Shown: piece by piece, positions 1-12,100 of the stretch | Position numbering within the stretch: the stretch's first letter is position 1 | Layout of the letters: the number at the start of each line of letters is the position of its first letter | Source: Owenia fusiformis | Lineage: Eukaryota > Annelida > Polychaeta > Sabellida > Oweniidae | Direction: 5' to 3' | DNA length: 64,000 nt | Assembly (NCBI GenBank): GCA_903813345.2 | Contig: CAIIXF020000001.1 | Span: 37,043,366-37,107,365 of the forward strand | The notes under the pieces: model-generated | The model's input: only the letters and a program-made list of their open reading frames with translations | The model's database searches: none | Told to the model about the DNA's origin: nothing | Translations under genes and position numbers: made by a program

Positions 1-135
1 CCATTGAGCATGGGTTCTAGTCCAGCCCAGACTTACCAAATGCAACCCCCAATGTACCAAGTACAGGGACCGCACTACATGGCTGCTACACCTACTCCTA
101 CACAGATTTATGTGCCACCTGGCGTACCCATGCAG
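1..135 (+). CDS. EIF4G: eIF4G exon 1 in window (5' end may be cut by window)
   Basis: Encodes residues 1-45, rich in Gln, Pro, Met and Tyr ([20 protein letters not shown]), typical of the low-complexity N-terminus ahead of the conserved eIF4G blocks. It is open from base 1, so the true 5' boundary is unknown. The donor is CAG|GTATGT at 136, phase 0. Confidence 0.85.
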
Positions 136-3100
136 GTATGTATTTTGTGTACATCTCACTCTGCAATTTTTAGCTGGTCATTTGTCGACTCGGTCTTATC
201 ACAAATATTTACGAATGTGTGTCTTAGATGATGATTGAATTGTATAGCTCATCAGAAAGTACTGATGAAGATTTTATTTCGCCCCTATCTGATATGACAC
301 ATTTTTCTGAGAATTTAGTAATGTAGATGCCTTTAAGTCCCATTTTCTCTAGATTTCAGTATGCAATTTACAGATCATGCGCACTCTGGGTTATATCAGA
401 ATATCGGATCAGTGTAAAATCAAATGACATCATGTTATAACCCCTAGTTCATTCTTTATTGACATATTTGCTATTTCAGTACAACCCCAGGATGGTGAGT
501 CAACAGGGTCAAACTCACTATACAATAACAGCCCCTTCACAGCCACAACAGTTTGGCATGCAACCCTCTCCAGCATCATACTACCAACAGCCGACACAAC
601 CCAACAACCCACGTAAGATGTTTTATACATTGAGCCCCTCCATCAAAAAGTGAAATGAACAGTTATTGACTTCTTTCCAATTAAAGGAAACTTCCCATGT
701 CAAAATCAATGTGTGCAAAAAGATGATATTGGACTTCTTCAACCCTTTTAATGACTATTTGCTTTTAGTTAAGATACCTATCGTGATCTCAGCAGGAGAT
801 TAATTATGATTCAAAACTCACAAAATATTTCATATCTAAGGAAGGGACCATATCCTGACACATCCTTTATAATTCTTTTCAGCTATATATTACTCAAACA
901 ATGTGACTGGACAACAAAGACCCATGGCTACACCAACTCCACAAGCTCCCAAGAGGGAAAAGAAAATTTTAGTAATTAGTGACCCTGACACGGGGAAAGT
1001 AATAAATGAAGCAATGATCGGCAATAAAGCTAGCACTCCTCCCCTTGCTGGTGAAAACACATCAGACACACCTCCAGCACAGCCTCCTACTTCAAATGTG
1101 AGTTTTCCTGCTTATAAATTGTGCAACAAATCTTGATACTGCAAAATGATATGGCGCTAATAGAGCACCTTACGGCCTTTTTTATTATAAATTTTTCTTT
1201 GGATGTCATAAGTGATGATTGAATTGTATAGCTCATCAGAAAGCACTGATGAAGATTTTATTTCGCCCCTATCTGATATGACGCTGACAGAATTAAATCA
1301 AGGCAATTGCTAAAGTTCATGTGTTCTTGACCTGTGTATACTGAAAAAAGGGCATATTCAATGATCTGTCCAATGTCATTTCAGACTGCAATAGCAGCTC
1401 AGTTTGCTGCCCAGGTAGCTGCAACTCTCAACCATACCACTAAGACACCTCCAAAGTCTGAGGAAGTAATAGATCAAACCATGGCTGATGTGAAGCCTGT
1501 AGTGAAAGATGACCATATGGAAAATGAAAGTGGTGATAACTTACAATCTGCTCCAACTAACCAAACGGAAAAGGCCCCTGTAGAGGCAGTTCAGCCTTCA
1601 CCCATTATTAAAGAGACCAAACCCCCTCAGGCTAGAGAGCCTAGTCCAGCTGTTGTACCCCAACAGCCCGAGCGACCTACTATTGTAGTTACACCCGAAC
1701 CAGAGCCCTCTCCTCCAAGGACTATAAAAGAGAATGCTCCTGTAGCTAGCAGACCTATAGAAAAACAAACTCCTGTTAGTAAACAAAAAGTAGAGACTGT
1801 AGTTAAGGAAGAGGTGGCCATCGAACCAACTCCTGTTGTTGCTGAACCTGCTCGTGTTGCAACTGAACCTGCTCGTGTTGCAACTGAACCTGCTCGTGTT
1901 GCAACTGAACCTGCTCGTGTTGCAACTGAACCTGCTCGTGTTGTAGCAGAGCCTACTCGCACAGCAAGTCCTGCTGCACCTACTCCTAAACCTGCAGCCC
2001 CAGTTGTCAAGGCCAGTCCAGAACCGGAGTTCAAAACCCCAGAGCCTGTTAGCAAGGTAGTCAAGGTTAGTATTCTATGCAATTTTTTCAATACATGATA
2101 GTCAGTAAGTTATTGCTGTATGATGATGTTGTTTTTAGGGTAGGATAACTGCATGAGAAAGCACAGTTGAATACATGATGGTTATTTATCTATTTAATTG
2201 GAGGTTTTGGATACAGGGTATATTCTGAGGGAAATATAAATATATCATATTTCCCAAGGATTATACCCTGTATCCAAAACCGAGCATTAAATATGTGATT
2301 TATCCTAGACTAAGATTTGAAAATGCACTGAATGAAATTTCCTGGTGATTGCTGTGTGGGAGGTATACATAACTTCCGCTCACCTCAGATATAAAATATA
2401 TTCCTGCATGTTATTTTCCTACAACACTACTAAGTATGTGATAAAGTGCCATATCTTATTGTTTAAAAGATGTTTTCAAATTGTTTTCCTACTAGTTACA
2501 AAGATGCTGTTTCATTGAGAAGAAATTTGACATAATTTCAAATCTTGCCAAAATGATCATTAAAAGAAAGGGCATTTTTGGAAATATGAAAATGTTAACA
2601 ACATTATTACTTGAAGTTGTTCGATTTTATCCAAGGAGGATTGGATCTCATGGTTCCAACTCAAGATTTTTCATCTCCAAGCAATTTGTTCAAAAGCTAA
2701 TTTCTACAGCAAAAAATGCACAAATGAACTGCAAGGAGAATGGCTGATATTCTAGCAAAATCAACAACAACTTGTTGTTATTGTCTGACATCATAACTGG
2801 ATATAAATTCATAATCAGCGATCCAAAGGATTTTCCTAATATCTTGATCACTTCTTATATGTTATGTTTTGTTATCTTTTGTTGGGAAATAAGACCAAAA
2901 TTCATGATTCAAATTCTTTGGTGAAAAAATGGTGACTGCAAATTAATTTTTTGGGGAATTTTGTAATCATGACATGACTCTATGTATGGCAGAATATATA
3001 ATGGAACCTTTGGAGCTAATCCTCGTTGGATTTTATTTAGTCTTTGCATTGCTCCCTATAGGCGTTGCTATAGTAGCTTCACTTGTTGCCATGGTGTCAC

Positions 3101-6100
3101 GGGGAGCATATATTAAACATTGGTGTCTTCTACCTAGCTGAAGCTGTCTATAGCTTAGTTATTTTACTTACACCATACAATTGAAATAATTTCTAATTGT
3201 ATTTTCCCTTTTAATGTGTCTTTTCAAATCTTTGATACATCATATTTTCACCAAAATATCAATATAACAGAGAGAAAAGTTCTTATATTTCAGATTTCTT
3301 AGTGTAGATTATATTGTGCATGCTTATTAACAAATATGAAGCCTTTTTGTATGATAAAAATGGTAACTGGGTATATTATATAAAGAACCTTAGAACTGCC
3401 AATGGTCACCAAATTTCTGGGGGTTTATATTTATACACTTTACCTGTGAATGTAACTTCCAAAATAGATCAAATTGATGAAACAAATGGAAAAGAAAAAA
3501 TTGCTTTTAGAGCAATACAACAACCTGAGAGCTGCCATCTATATCTAAACATTATTCCTAAGTATAAATTTATTTGCCATTTGCGAAGATACTATAAACA
3601 CTATACCTAGGCTGTAATGCATATTTTACATTTCGGCGCTACATAGAACATTCTCTATTGTGTTTTTTAACACAGGATTTATGCAATGCATGTAAATAGC
3701 TAAATATATTGTAGCTTAAATTAATAGGTATATCCTTGAATCTTGATCCAATCTAATATTGCTTGAATTATATTTTCCACAAAAGTGACAAACTTGTAAA
3801 CCTAAGCAAAAGGTGAAAATTGAAATAATTTTTGTCTCATTAATATTGGAGTAGTTATAGGTGCACTTAAAACTGACAAAGCCATAAAATGTCCAAGGTA
3901 ATGGAGCATTTCAAACGATAGATATCGGAAAATAAACTGTATTTGTATGTAGTTAGGGAGGGAGGGGTTCCTTAAAAACTGCTGTTCTGTCATTGTTACC
4001 GGGAAATTTTCTAAGTGCATGCTCTTTTCTCCCAGTGCACTTCTGGTACAATAAATAAAAAAACGTGAACGCAACAAATAAAACTAAACTAAAAAATGAG
4101 CGTTCTGAAGCCTGCCTATGCCAATCCAAGTGGCAAATACAGTGAATAATCCTATATTGAACTTTTGAGGGTCTTAATGCTAATCATTAAAGAAGGTAAT
4201 TTTCAGCATGGAAGTTCAATTCATAATCTTTGTTAAGTCAGATGTTGGGTTTAAACTTTATATGATGGTGCCTTAGAGATGTTGGCCGCTGCTCAAGAAG
4301 GAATTTTCAGGATGGTTGCTTGGTTCACAATGGCAGGTCTACCACGCTGACCCTTTCTCAGCCAATCAGTGGAATGAACACATGTATAGTTAAATACATG
4401 TTCATTAACTATGCGGCGATGTCACTAGAAATGACCATATGTCGTCCGTATTTAGACGACAAACTCTGATTGGCTCGGTGAGATCAGAGATTTATTGTAA
4501 ACTGAAAGAGTGAAGACGAAGCTCTGTTTTAAGTGAAGTCGAATGATTGCAAAGGGTAGGAGAACACGGGGTTTTATTTATTTATGATCATCTTTTGTAA
4601 TATTATGAACATGGACTGATATGTTCCCGATTTGCATTATACTTCGGCATGCTAGTATTAAATCCAATGACATATTAATTTTATTATATACTTCATATTT
4701 TGATCATATAAATTATTGATTTAATGTGTCCTTGACAGTAGATAATTATTCCCTACAGTTTAGAGACAATTTAACCTCAACAGACTTGGGGGCCATCTCA
4801 ACATCCAAGTTATTTGATAAGTTAGTTTACTTGTGTTTAGTTTTCATTTGATAATAATCACAGCTATTAGAGAATATTTTCAAAAGGTGTTATTATGGTA
4901 GGTCATATCATTACGTTTTTCTCCATCAAGAAGTGTTAACTAATGCAGCTAATTTTTGTGACTGCCATTGGTGATAAGTGGCTCTTATTACAATTCATTA
5001 TTTTCCTTTTGGGACAATTAGAACTTGCCCAGCAGGTAGTGTTATTTTGTCATGTTAATACCTTGTAAAAATCATGATTGCGTTTAAAATGATATTATAA
5101 AACTTCTGAAATTCTCCCCAGCATGAATCAGTATTGCCTTAGGAGACATGTAGACTGTACATGCTTTAAACAAATGAGATGCAATCAATACTGTACATAT
5201 CAGCAAATATTGAAGGAAGTTGAGTCGGAACAGCTGTTTCAGTTCATCTCCTGACAAGCCGTTTATATATTTTGGAATAAGATATAATTGAGATATTAAA
5301 ACAACCTGGAATAATTACATAATAACAGTGTTGTCCAATGAGGTACTTGGTAGGGATACAGGTAATATATATATTTTTAACTAATCTTTTCTACCTAGCT
5401 TAGTTACCTAGAGAAGTTCTGGTCATACCATATGGTATCATTCATGTTTAGAGAAAAAGCACACTATGTTATATCGATGGAAAGCTAATGTAAATATTAA
5501 GATAATATGATTTTAGATGAATGAATTGAATAAGGTGGCTAATGTGCGTTATAAAACACTTGAATTAATGAAAATGAGAAATCTTAACTTATATGTTATA
5601 CTTTTTGGGGTAAATGGTAAAGCCTACTCTGGGATGTTCTCACTTTTTATGTTACCACCTGATCTCAGCATCTGTAACAATTGTTACAGTTTTGTCACTA
5701 CAGGCAGATGGAGACATGTTCATGTGCCTGTCATACCTGTCATGTTTACTCTGTCATGGTTCAAATGCAGCGTGAACGAATTTAAACTCAGGAAAATCAA
5801 AAAATAATTACCCTCATAGGGTAGACCAATCCCATCACTCTCTTATGTGTTATATGGTTATATGAGTGCCGATATAAATGCTTTGATATTTATTTAGTTT
5901 ATCCTGTCACTTTAGTTTAAGTGAAAGTATTATCCCTGTCAAAAATATTTATAGGGTCAATTGCTCATTATAAAATATTGACCTTAGAGTTCATACAAGT
6001 AAAAAGTTGCTGAATTTACTCCCAGTCAGTAAAAACAAAGTCATAAATCATGTTAACAAAAGCCTTGTGGTGGAAGGAAATTAAAACATTCATACTGGTG

Positions 6101-9100
6101 AATATTCCATATTGAAAAATATCAACCATTTATTTAGTAACTAACTACAACCAGCTCTTATTGTATGTAAGTGAAATGAAGATGCCCTTGCCTCTATAGT
6201 GTGTTGTCCGTGTTTCTTTTATAGTATGCAAAATGTTAAGTTGAGAAGTTTACTCTGATTAGCATAAACTGCTCTTAATAAGCTTTCTCCAAACAAGGTG
6301 AACAGATGAAGCCTTTTATTTGTAACAAATAGTTATCCTTCTATGTTTGTACATGTGAAGTAAACGGAACATTGCACAAAGATATAAAATTTAACCAGTG
6401 AACAACAGTCAGCTTGTTAGCCTTTAGACTACACAGATTCGGCACACTCCTGATCATGCAAAGCTGTTGATGATGAACTTACATGAAAACGGGTCAGATA
6501 AAAATAACCACAAGTATTAGGTATCAGTTAGAGGCAAATAAAGATGGAGGATTAGTTAGTTGGGAAACATGTCTAGCACAGGCAAGAAAAGACGTAGAAG
6601 ACGATCAAAAGCTCGTCATACGGTAAGTCAAAGATAAGTTTTTAAAGTTGGGCAGTCGGCACATGTGTTTATGTCTGCTATTTTAATAAATAGGTTCAAA
6701 AAGCACAATTACATGAATTAGCTATAAAACTGAGTAGCTGAAGGTCATTTAGATGTATATTCATGACTTAACTGAAAAAAATATTTTAGCAAATAGGAAT
6801 TTCCAATGAACCTATGAAAGATAAATTAGCCAGCAAATATGGTCAATATACTGTTTGACCTTTGACAGGCCAATGTTGATAAGAATGTTATATGGCACTT
6901 GTAAAAGTTTAACTTATCATATAGTACTGGCTGTACTGAAATATAAAAATGTAGGACATATTGGGAGTGGACACAAAATACCTATTAAGGCTATCTTACC
7001 ACTGTAGACAGATTGGACGCAACATACTGGTTATAATACTTAAATTTACATACATATATTAAAGGAATAGATGAACAAAGTAAGTTACACAAACTTCAAG
7101 ATGGCTGCCATGAGAATGTGGTATGCTGCTATTTTATAATATGGAGCTGTCTGTGAGGTCATTGTGGCCTTGTCTTAACAGTCATGATTCACAGATATAA
7201 CCGCCATATACCAACTAACTACTCTCAAAGTATATTCCAGAGGATGTATGCATGGAACCAATCCAAATTGCTCATATGATGTACACTGTTAGGTATTTTG
7301 TATATTTGTGAACAAATATGTTTCCTTGTCTTAGGGCCATATGTTAAGTGCAAGTCACTGTTGACCAAGCAATTATTAGTACAAAAGCTGGCTATAGTGT
7401 GAATTATTATCAAAATGTTTAAAAATAAGTTTCATTATCTGATGATATGAAAATTTCAATATTTGGGGTATTGTTGTTAGGAATCAGTCTTCAAACAAGA
7501 TCAGACTTAACAACAAATGTGATCATACCCCTGGTCTGAGTTACACATATGTCTTCATTCAGAGATAAAGTGCATGATATACATTATTAATTTAATATTT
7601 TTTTGTTATTACAATTATTCATTGATACGTTTGTTACAAATTGAAAAATTTTATGATAAATATTTATTAGTAAATTGGTGTTATCTTGCTCTGGTATATA
7701 TTGCATCTATCATAATGCAGTATAGGCAGGTTTAGCTTTTAATGTCTACTTTTAACAAATCAATTAATTTTCTGAAATATTCTTTCATTCAGGAAATACC
7801 ATTGCCTGCTAAGTATCTGAATATCATCTTAGATCATCTCCAGGCTGTTGATATTGATTCTATTTGTATTCATTGTACATGTAACCAGAATGCTTGTTCC
7901 AGCTGATGATTTAAAAGCTACTGCCCTTCACAAGAGTCTACTCTTTCAATTAGAGATTATTCACTCATCTGGCCTTTATCTAAGATCAGGAAAAAGAACG
8001 CTACATTTTCAACTTATCAATAGCCATGCTTTGGTTGATATTAGAGCATCACATAAACTTTCATGAAAGCAACATTTCAGCTTTTTAGGATCTAATCGGC
8101 ATCAAAGTTTTAAATCATGTGTAATATACAGAGTGTATTGCAGTGATGAATCAGGGTATTACAAACTTGCTGAAGTTTGGACACCAGATAGGTGTGATAT
8201 CCAGAGATTATATTTAAACCCTATATTAAAAGTGGATCCTTATCATAGATGTTATCTTGGATTCCTCCTGCTTGACACCTTTGGTTAAAGTCTGTTTCAT
8301 CAGCATCCAGGTTTATGGTTTGATATCTGGTTTCATGTCATCACACACAATCTTGCAATATTGATAAGCCATTTTATTTTCTCACATTGGAAATGTCTTA
8401 TGGTATCACCCCCCCCCCCCGCCCCCTTCTCAAATTATCTATTAGTTGTGGTAGCAGGGGTATGATACATGCAGCCAGGGGTGGTCTATATGCCAATCTT
8501 AACTGGAAATTTTCAACTTGGTTTGCCAAACATGAATTGAGAGGAGACAAAGATAATTATTTTGCTTTGTATGCCTAATTATATTTAGTTGAGCATTCAG
8601 GCATTTATGTTAAGGTTTCCTCCTGTTTTGGCAGTAATTTTGTCTATAAATCATGAAATAGTTGGACCAACATTTTCTAAGGGTGCATTTGTTTGGCTGG
8701 TTGATTCAATAAGAAACATCTCTCTTTGTGCTCTTGAGTATAACGAAGATACACTTAAAATGCCATTACTAGTTATAATTTACTAGATCCATCAAAATAT
8801 ATGTATCCATATAATAAAAGTAATATACTATTTTTCAAAAATGTGACATCCCAAAATTTGTTTGACTTAAAGCTGAACACTCATCAAATCATTGCTCCTA
8901 TGCTTTGGAGCCATCTATTGTCAGTGAACAACTGCCTTTACAGCCATTTAATAGCCATTTAATTGCTAAAACCTCCACATTTAAATGGTTATATAAGTCT
9001 TAAACAACCAGCATGTAATTCACATGTAATGGTGTCATATTTCATAGAACTATACCTAATCTTACATTAAATATTCACAGTGTCTTATCTCTATGTATTT

Positions 9101-12100
9101 CCAGCAGCCAGTAGAGCAGAGCCAGGCTCCTGCTGCTGCCCAAGCAGCCACTCGTGCTGCCACCAGTGCTGATGTGAACAATGTAGATGATAAACCTGTG
9201 GTCCAACCAGTGCAGCCTGCCAAGCCCCCAGCCCCTGTAGAGCCCCCAGCCCCAGTCCCTGACCAGGTAGAAATCAAGGTAGTTGAGAAGGTCCCTCAAG
9301 AACCAATTGTACAGAATGGCAAGAATGAAGATGACAGAACAGATGAAGCAAAGGAGAATGATAAAAATGCAGCAGAGGATTCTGATGCAAGAGAACCAAT
9401 TAAAAATAAAACAGAACTTAAATATAAATATAGGGAAGGTATGTATTGTATTGAATTGAATTGTAGAAAATATTGTCAAGATATTTTGCTCCATGGCCTG
9501 TTAATATTGAATGTTTGGCTCATATGGAATCGCCCAATTGTTAGTCTAATAATATCAGTTTCAACCTTTTAGGTTTTACATGTTTTTTAGGCATAATTAT
9601 AATGATTTCATTTTGAGCTTATCCTGTTGATCATATTCAATAATCCTATTGTATTGTAGCTATAGGTCACACTTATCCATTGCCTAATTTTGTTATTTGG
9701 CCTATTTTTACATCTTGACCTGTTTTTTAAGAAGAGTATAAGGAATCACCATGTAAGGCTACCAAATGGAATCATTTTGTCATAAGTGATGATTGAATTG
9801 TATAGCTCATCAGAAAGCACTGATGAAGATTTTATTTCGCCCCTATCTGATATGACACATACAACCATTGAATGACCATGTTAAAAATGATGAAGTAAAT
9901 TGTAATGTTTTTCAAGAAACTTGTGAAATGATAAAATCATTGCATGCTTGTTACTTTCAGACCAGTGGAGTCCTATCAACACAGAGGGAAAGAAATCTTA
10001 TGACCGTGACTTCCTGCTCAATCTGCAATTTGTCTCTGATTCCATGTCTAAACCCAACAAACTTCCTCGTCTCCCAGATGTCATCCTGGACAAAGTAGGT
10101 TTTTTACTATTATCTCAGATTTAACTCTGATCTAAACATTAGAAAAAAATTCAAGATATCATTTTTATTGATTTGTAGACACTTCAAAAGTGTTTTCAAT
10201 TGAAATTTAATTCACTGAATCCCATTTCAAAAGTGCCTTAATGTCATATCCTTTGTAATTTGGGAGAGGCAAATGATCTGAAAATTCTGTGTTAAATAAT
10301 CTGTATGATCCATGTGATTAAGGAATGTAAAGGCTTTGCTTGTTGTTTCTTATGTGATGATGATTGTATGGCTTATCTGACTTATTCATGGAAGAATATA
10401 TCACCATGTCTGATAAGGCACAACATTGGCAAAGTTTTTTCATTGTTAAGTGCGTGGCATCCACAATTCTTTGAGTCCTCAAGAAAAAATTTCCTCAATA
10501 ACATGTTATCTGTGCTTCCAGCCAGCGACAAAAGGTGCTGCAAAGAACATAGGTGGGGATGTCCACTTGAGACCAGGTGGTATGGTAGACTTCACTCCTA
10601 GCTTCTTCAAGGCATCTGGCTCAGACAATAGGGGCAGACCTGTAAGTATTCTCTGCCTATTGCAACATATTAACTTCCTGCCTTACAAGTTATAGATCAC
10701 CTGACATACTTAGAAATAATACAGCAAATTAAGTCACCAATGGACCACTTACAAAGGTGTTGAGTCTTCAATGTAGTTGTACTTGTAGTCTTTAATGTAC
10801 TTGTACAAGTATATATACATACAGTGCCAATGGTAATATGTAGGGGTGAGACGACAACCCGATGAGTCGAGGACTCGCGGGTTTGGGGCTTCGAGTCGAG
10901 TCGAATAGAGTCGAAGTTGATGAATCGAATCATTTTCGAGTTGAGAAAAAAATTCAAAAAAATAAAAAAATTCAGAAAAATACTGTCAATATGCATGTTT
11001 TTACTCGATATTGCGTTGAATATATAAGTTTCAATGACTTGGATATGCTTGTATTAAATTATTATATTGTATGTACACATAAATGAAAGAATATATGTAA
11101 TAAAATCAGAATAAACTTACGACGAATTGTGTTTGTTTATATTTCTGGCTTTCCACCATTGACGCATTAAAAATACGAACGGTAAAAAGCGATGTTGTTC
11201 GCACTTCGCGCGACTCGAAACGGATTCGAAACTCGAATCGTCATTTTCTGACTCGAATCGGATTTTTTCGACTCATCTCACCCCTAGTAATATGAATAAT
11301 CAAAATCACATTTCTCCATTGAAGTGATAGGCAATATACATGTACATCAGAAGGGATTGACAACAACAATATTTTACCTTGTTTGATGGAACTTCATATG
11401 ATCCTGATCTGTATGTTTCGAAAGCTAGCAATCTTTGATTAAAATGATATTATTTGAAAGAGTAAAACCATTTGCTATGTTTTATCCAGCTATTATTAGG
11501 TGAATAGGAGCTAATAATCAAATTGACTATGTATATAGGGAGGCGGTGGAGGTAGAGAAAGTATGGGTCGCCGTAGTGGACAGCGTGGTGGTGACAACAA
11601 GACTCCCCGTAAGATCATAAACATCTCTGTGCAGCAAGACATTAAGCTCCATCATGCTGAGAGTGCATGGAAGCCAACTCATAGTGCTCCAGCAGCTGAA
11701 GAAACTAATGTAAATGAGGTAAGACTAACTTTTCAGTAGAACCTCCATTGATATATCTAGGAACACATTATGGAGTTATGAAGTATGTAGCCTGTGATGA
11801 GCAACCACATCTCTGTCTGAGATCTGTGAAGATTTACAGTGAATTCCTCGTTGCTGAGGTTAACATGAATGAATTGTTCAATTATCCAAGAATATGCATA
11901 TCATACCAAAATAATTTGCTTTTGCTATAACATGAAATTGCCCTCTGTCCAGCTGACAATTTTGACATGTTATTGTAGCAGTCATTTGAAAATAGCATTA
12001 CACTTGGCTCTCTCCCTTGTTCCAATTTTTCTCTGTTTAAACATAAATGCAGAAAATTGATGAATACTAGTACATAGTCCTCCTATTTCACATTGTAGGA

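Larger units (their letters stand above)
2066..9104 (+). other. eIF4G intron 4 (7.0 kb)
   Basis: By far the longest intron of the gene, mostly AT-rich unique sequence. It holds a 79-bp hairpin (2203-2281), an inverted CCAAT-type repeat (AGCCAATCAG near 4360 and CTGATTGGCT near 4467), a possible alternative first exon (6569-6622) and a C-rich tract near 8409. I saw no snoRNA in it. Scattered open frames under 100 codons have no recognisable similarity. Confidence 0.75.

Noticed and set aside
219-1282. The recurring 78-bp sequences as short transposons (MITEs)
   Set aside because: They always lie in host introns, always in sense orientation and one per intron. They carry C, D', C' and D boxes plus rRNA-complementary guides, and their terminal stems differ between families while staying paired.
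1627-2091. 154-codon minus-strand open frame opposite eIF4G exon 4
   Set aside because: It mirrors the low-complexity repeat coding region and has no features of its own.
3314-3610. 98-codon open frame in eIF4G intron 4
   Set aside because: No recognisable domain, no splice context and AT-rich composition like the surrounding intron.
5517-5807. 96-codon open frame in eIF4G intron 4
   Set aside because: No similarity recognised and no supporting signals.
7830-8790. Several adjacent open frames in different frames, as a decayed gene
   Set aside because: Each is about 60 codons or less, frames do not join into a known family, and chance is sufficient in AT-rich DNA.
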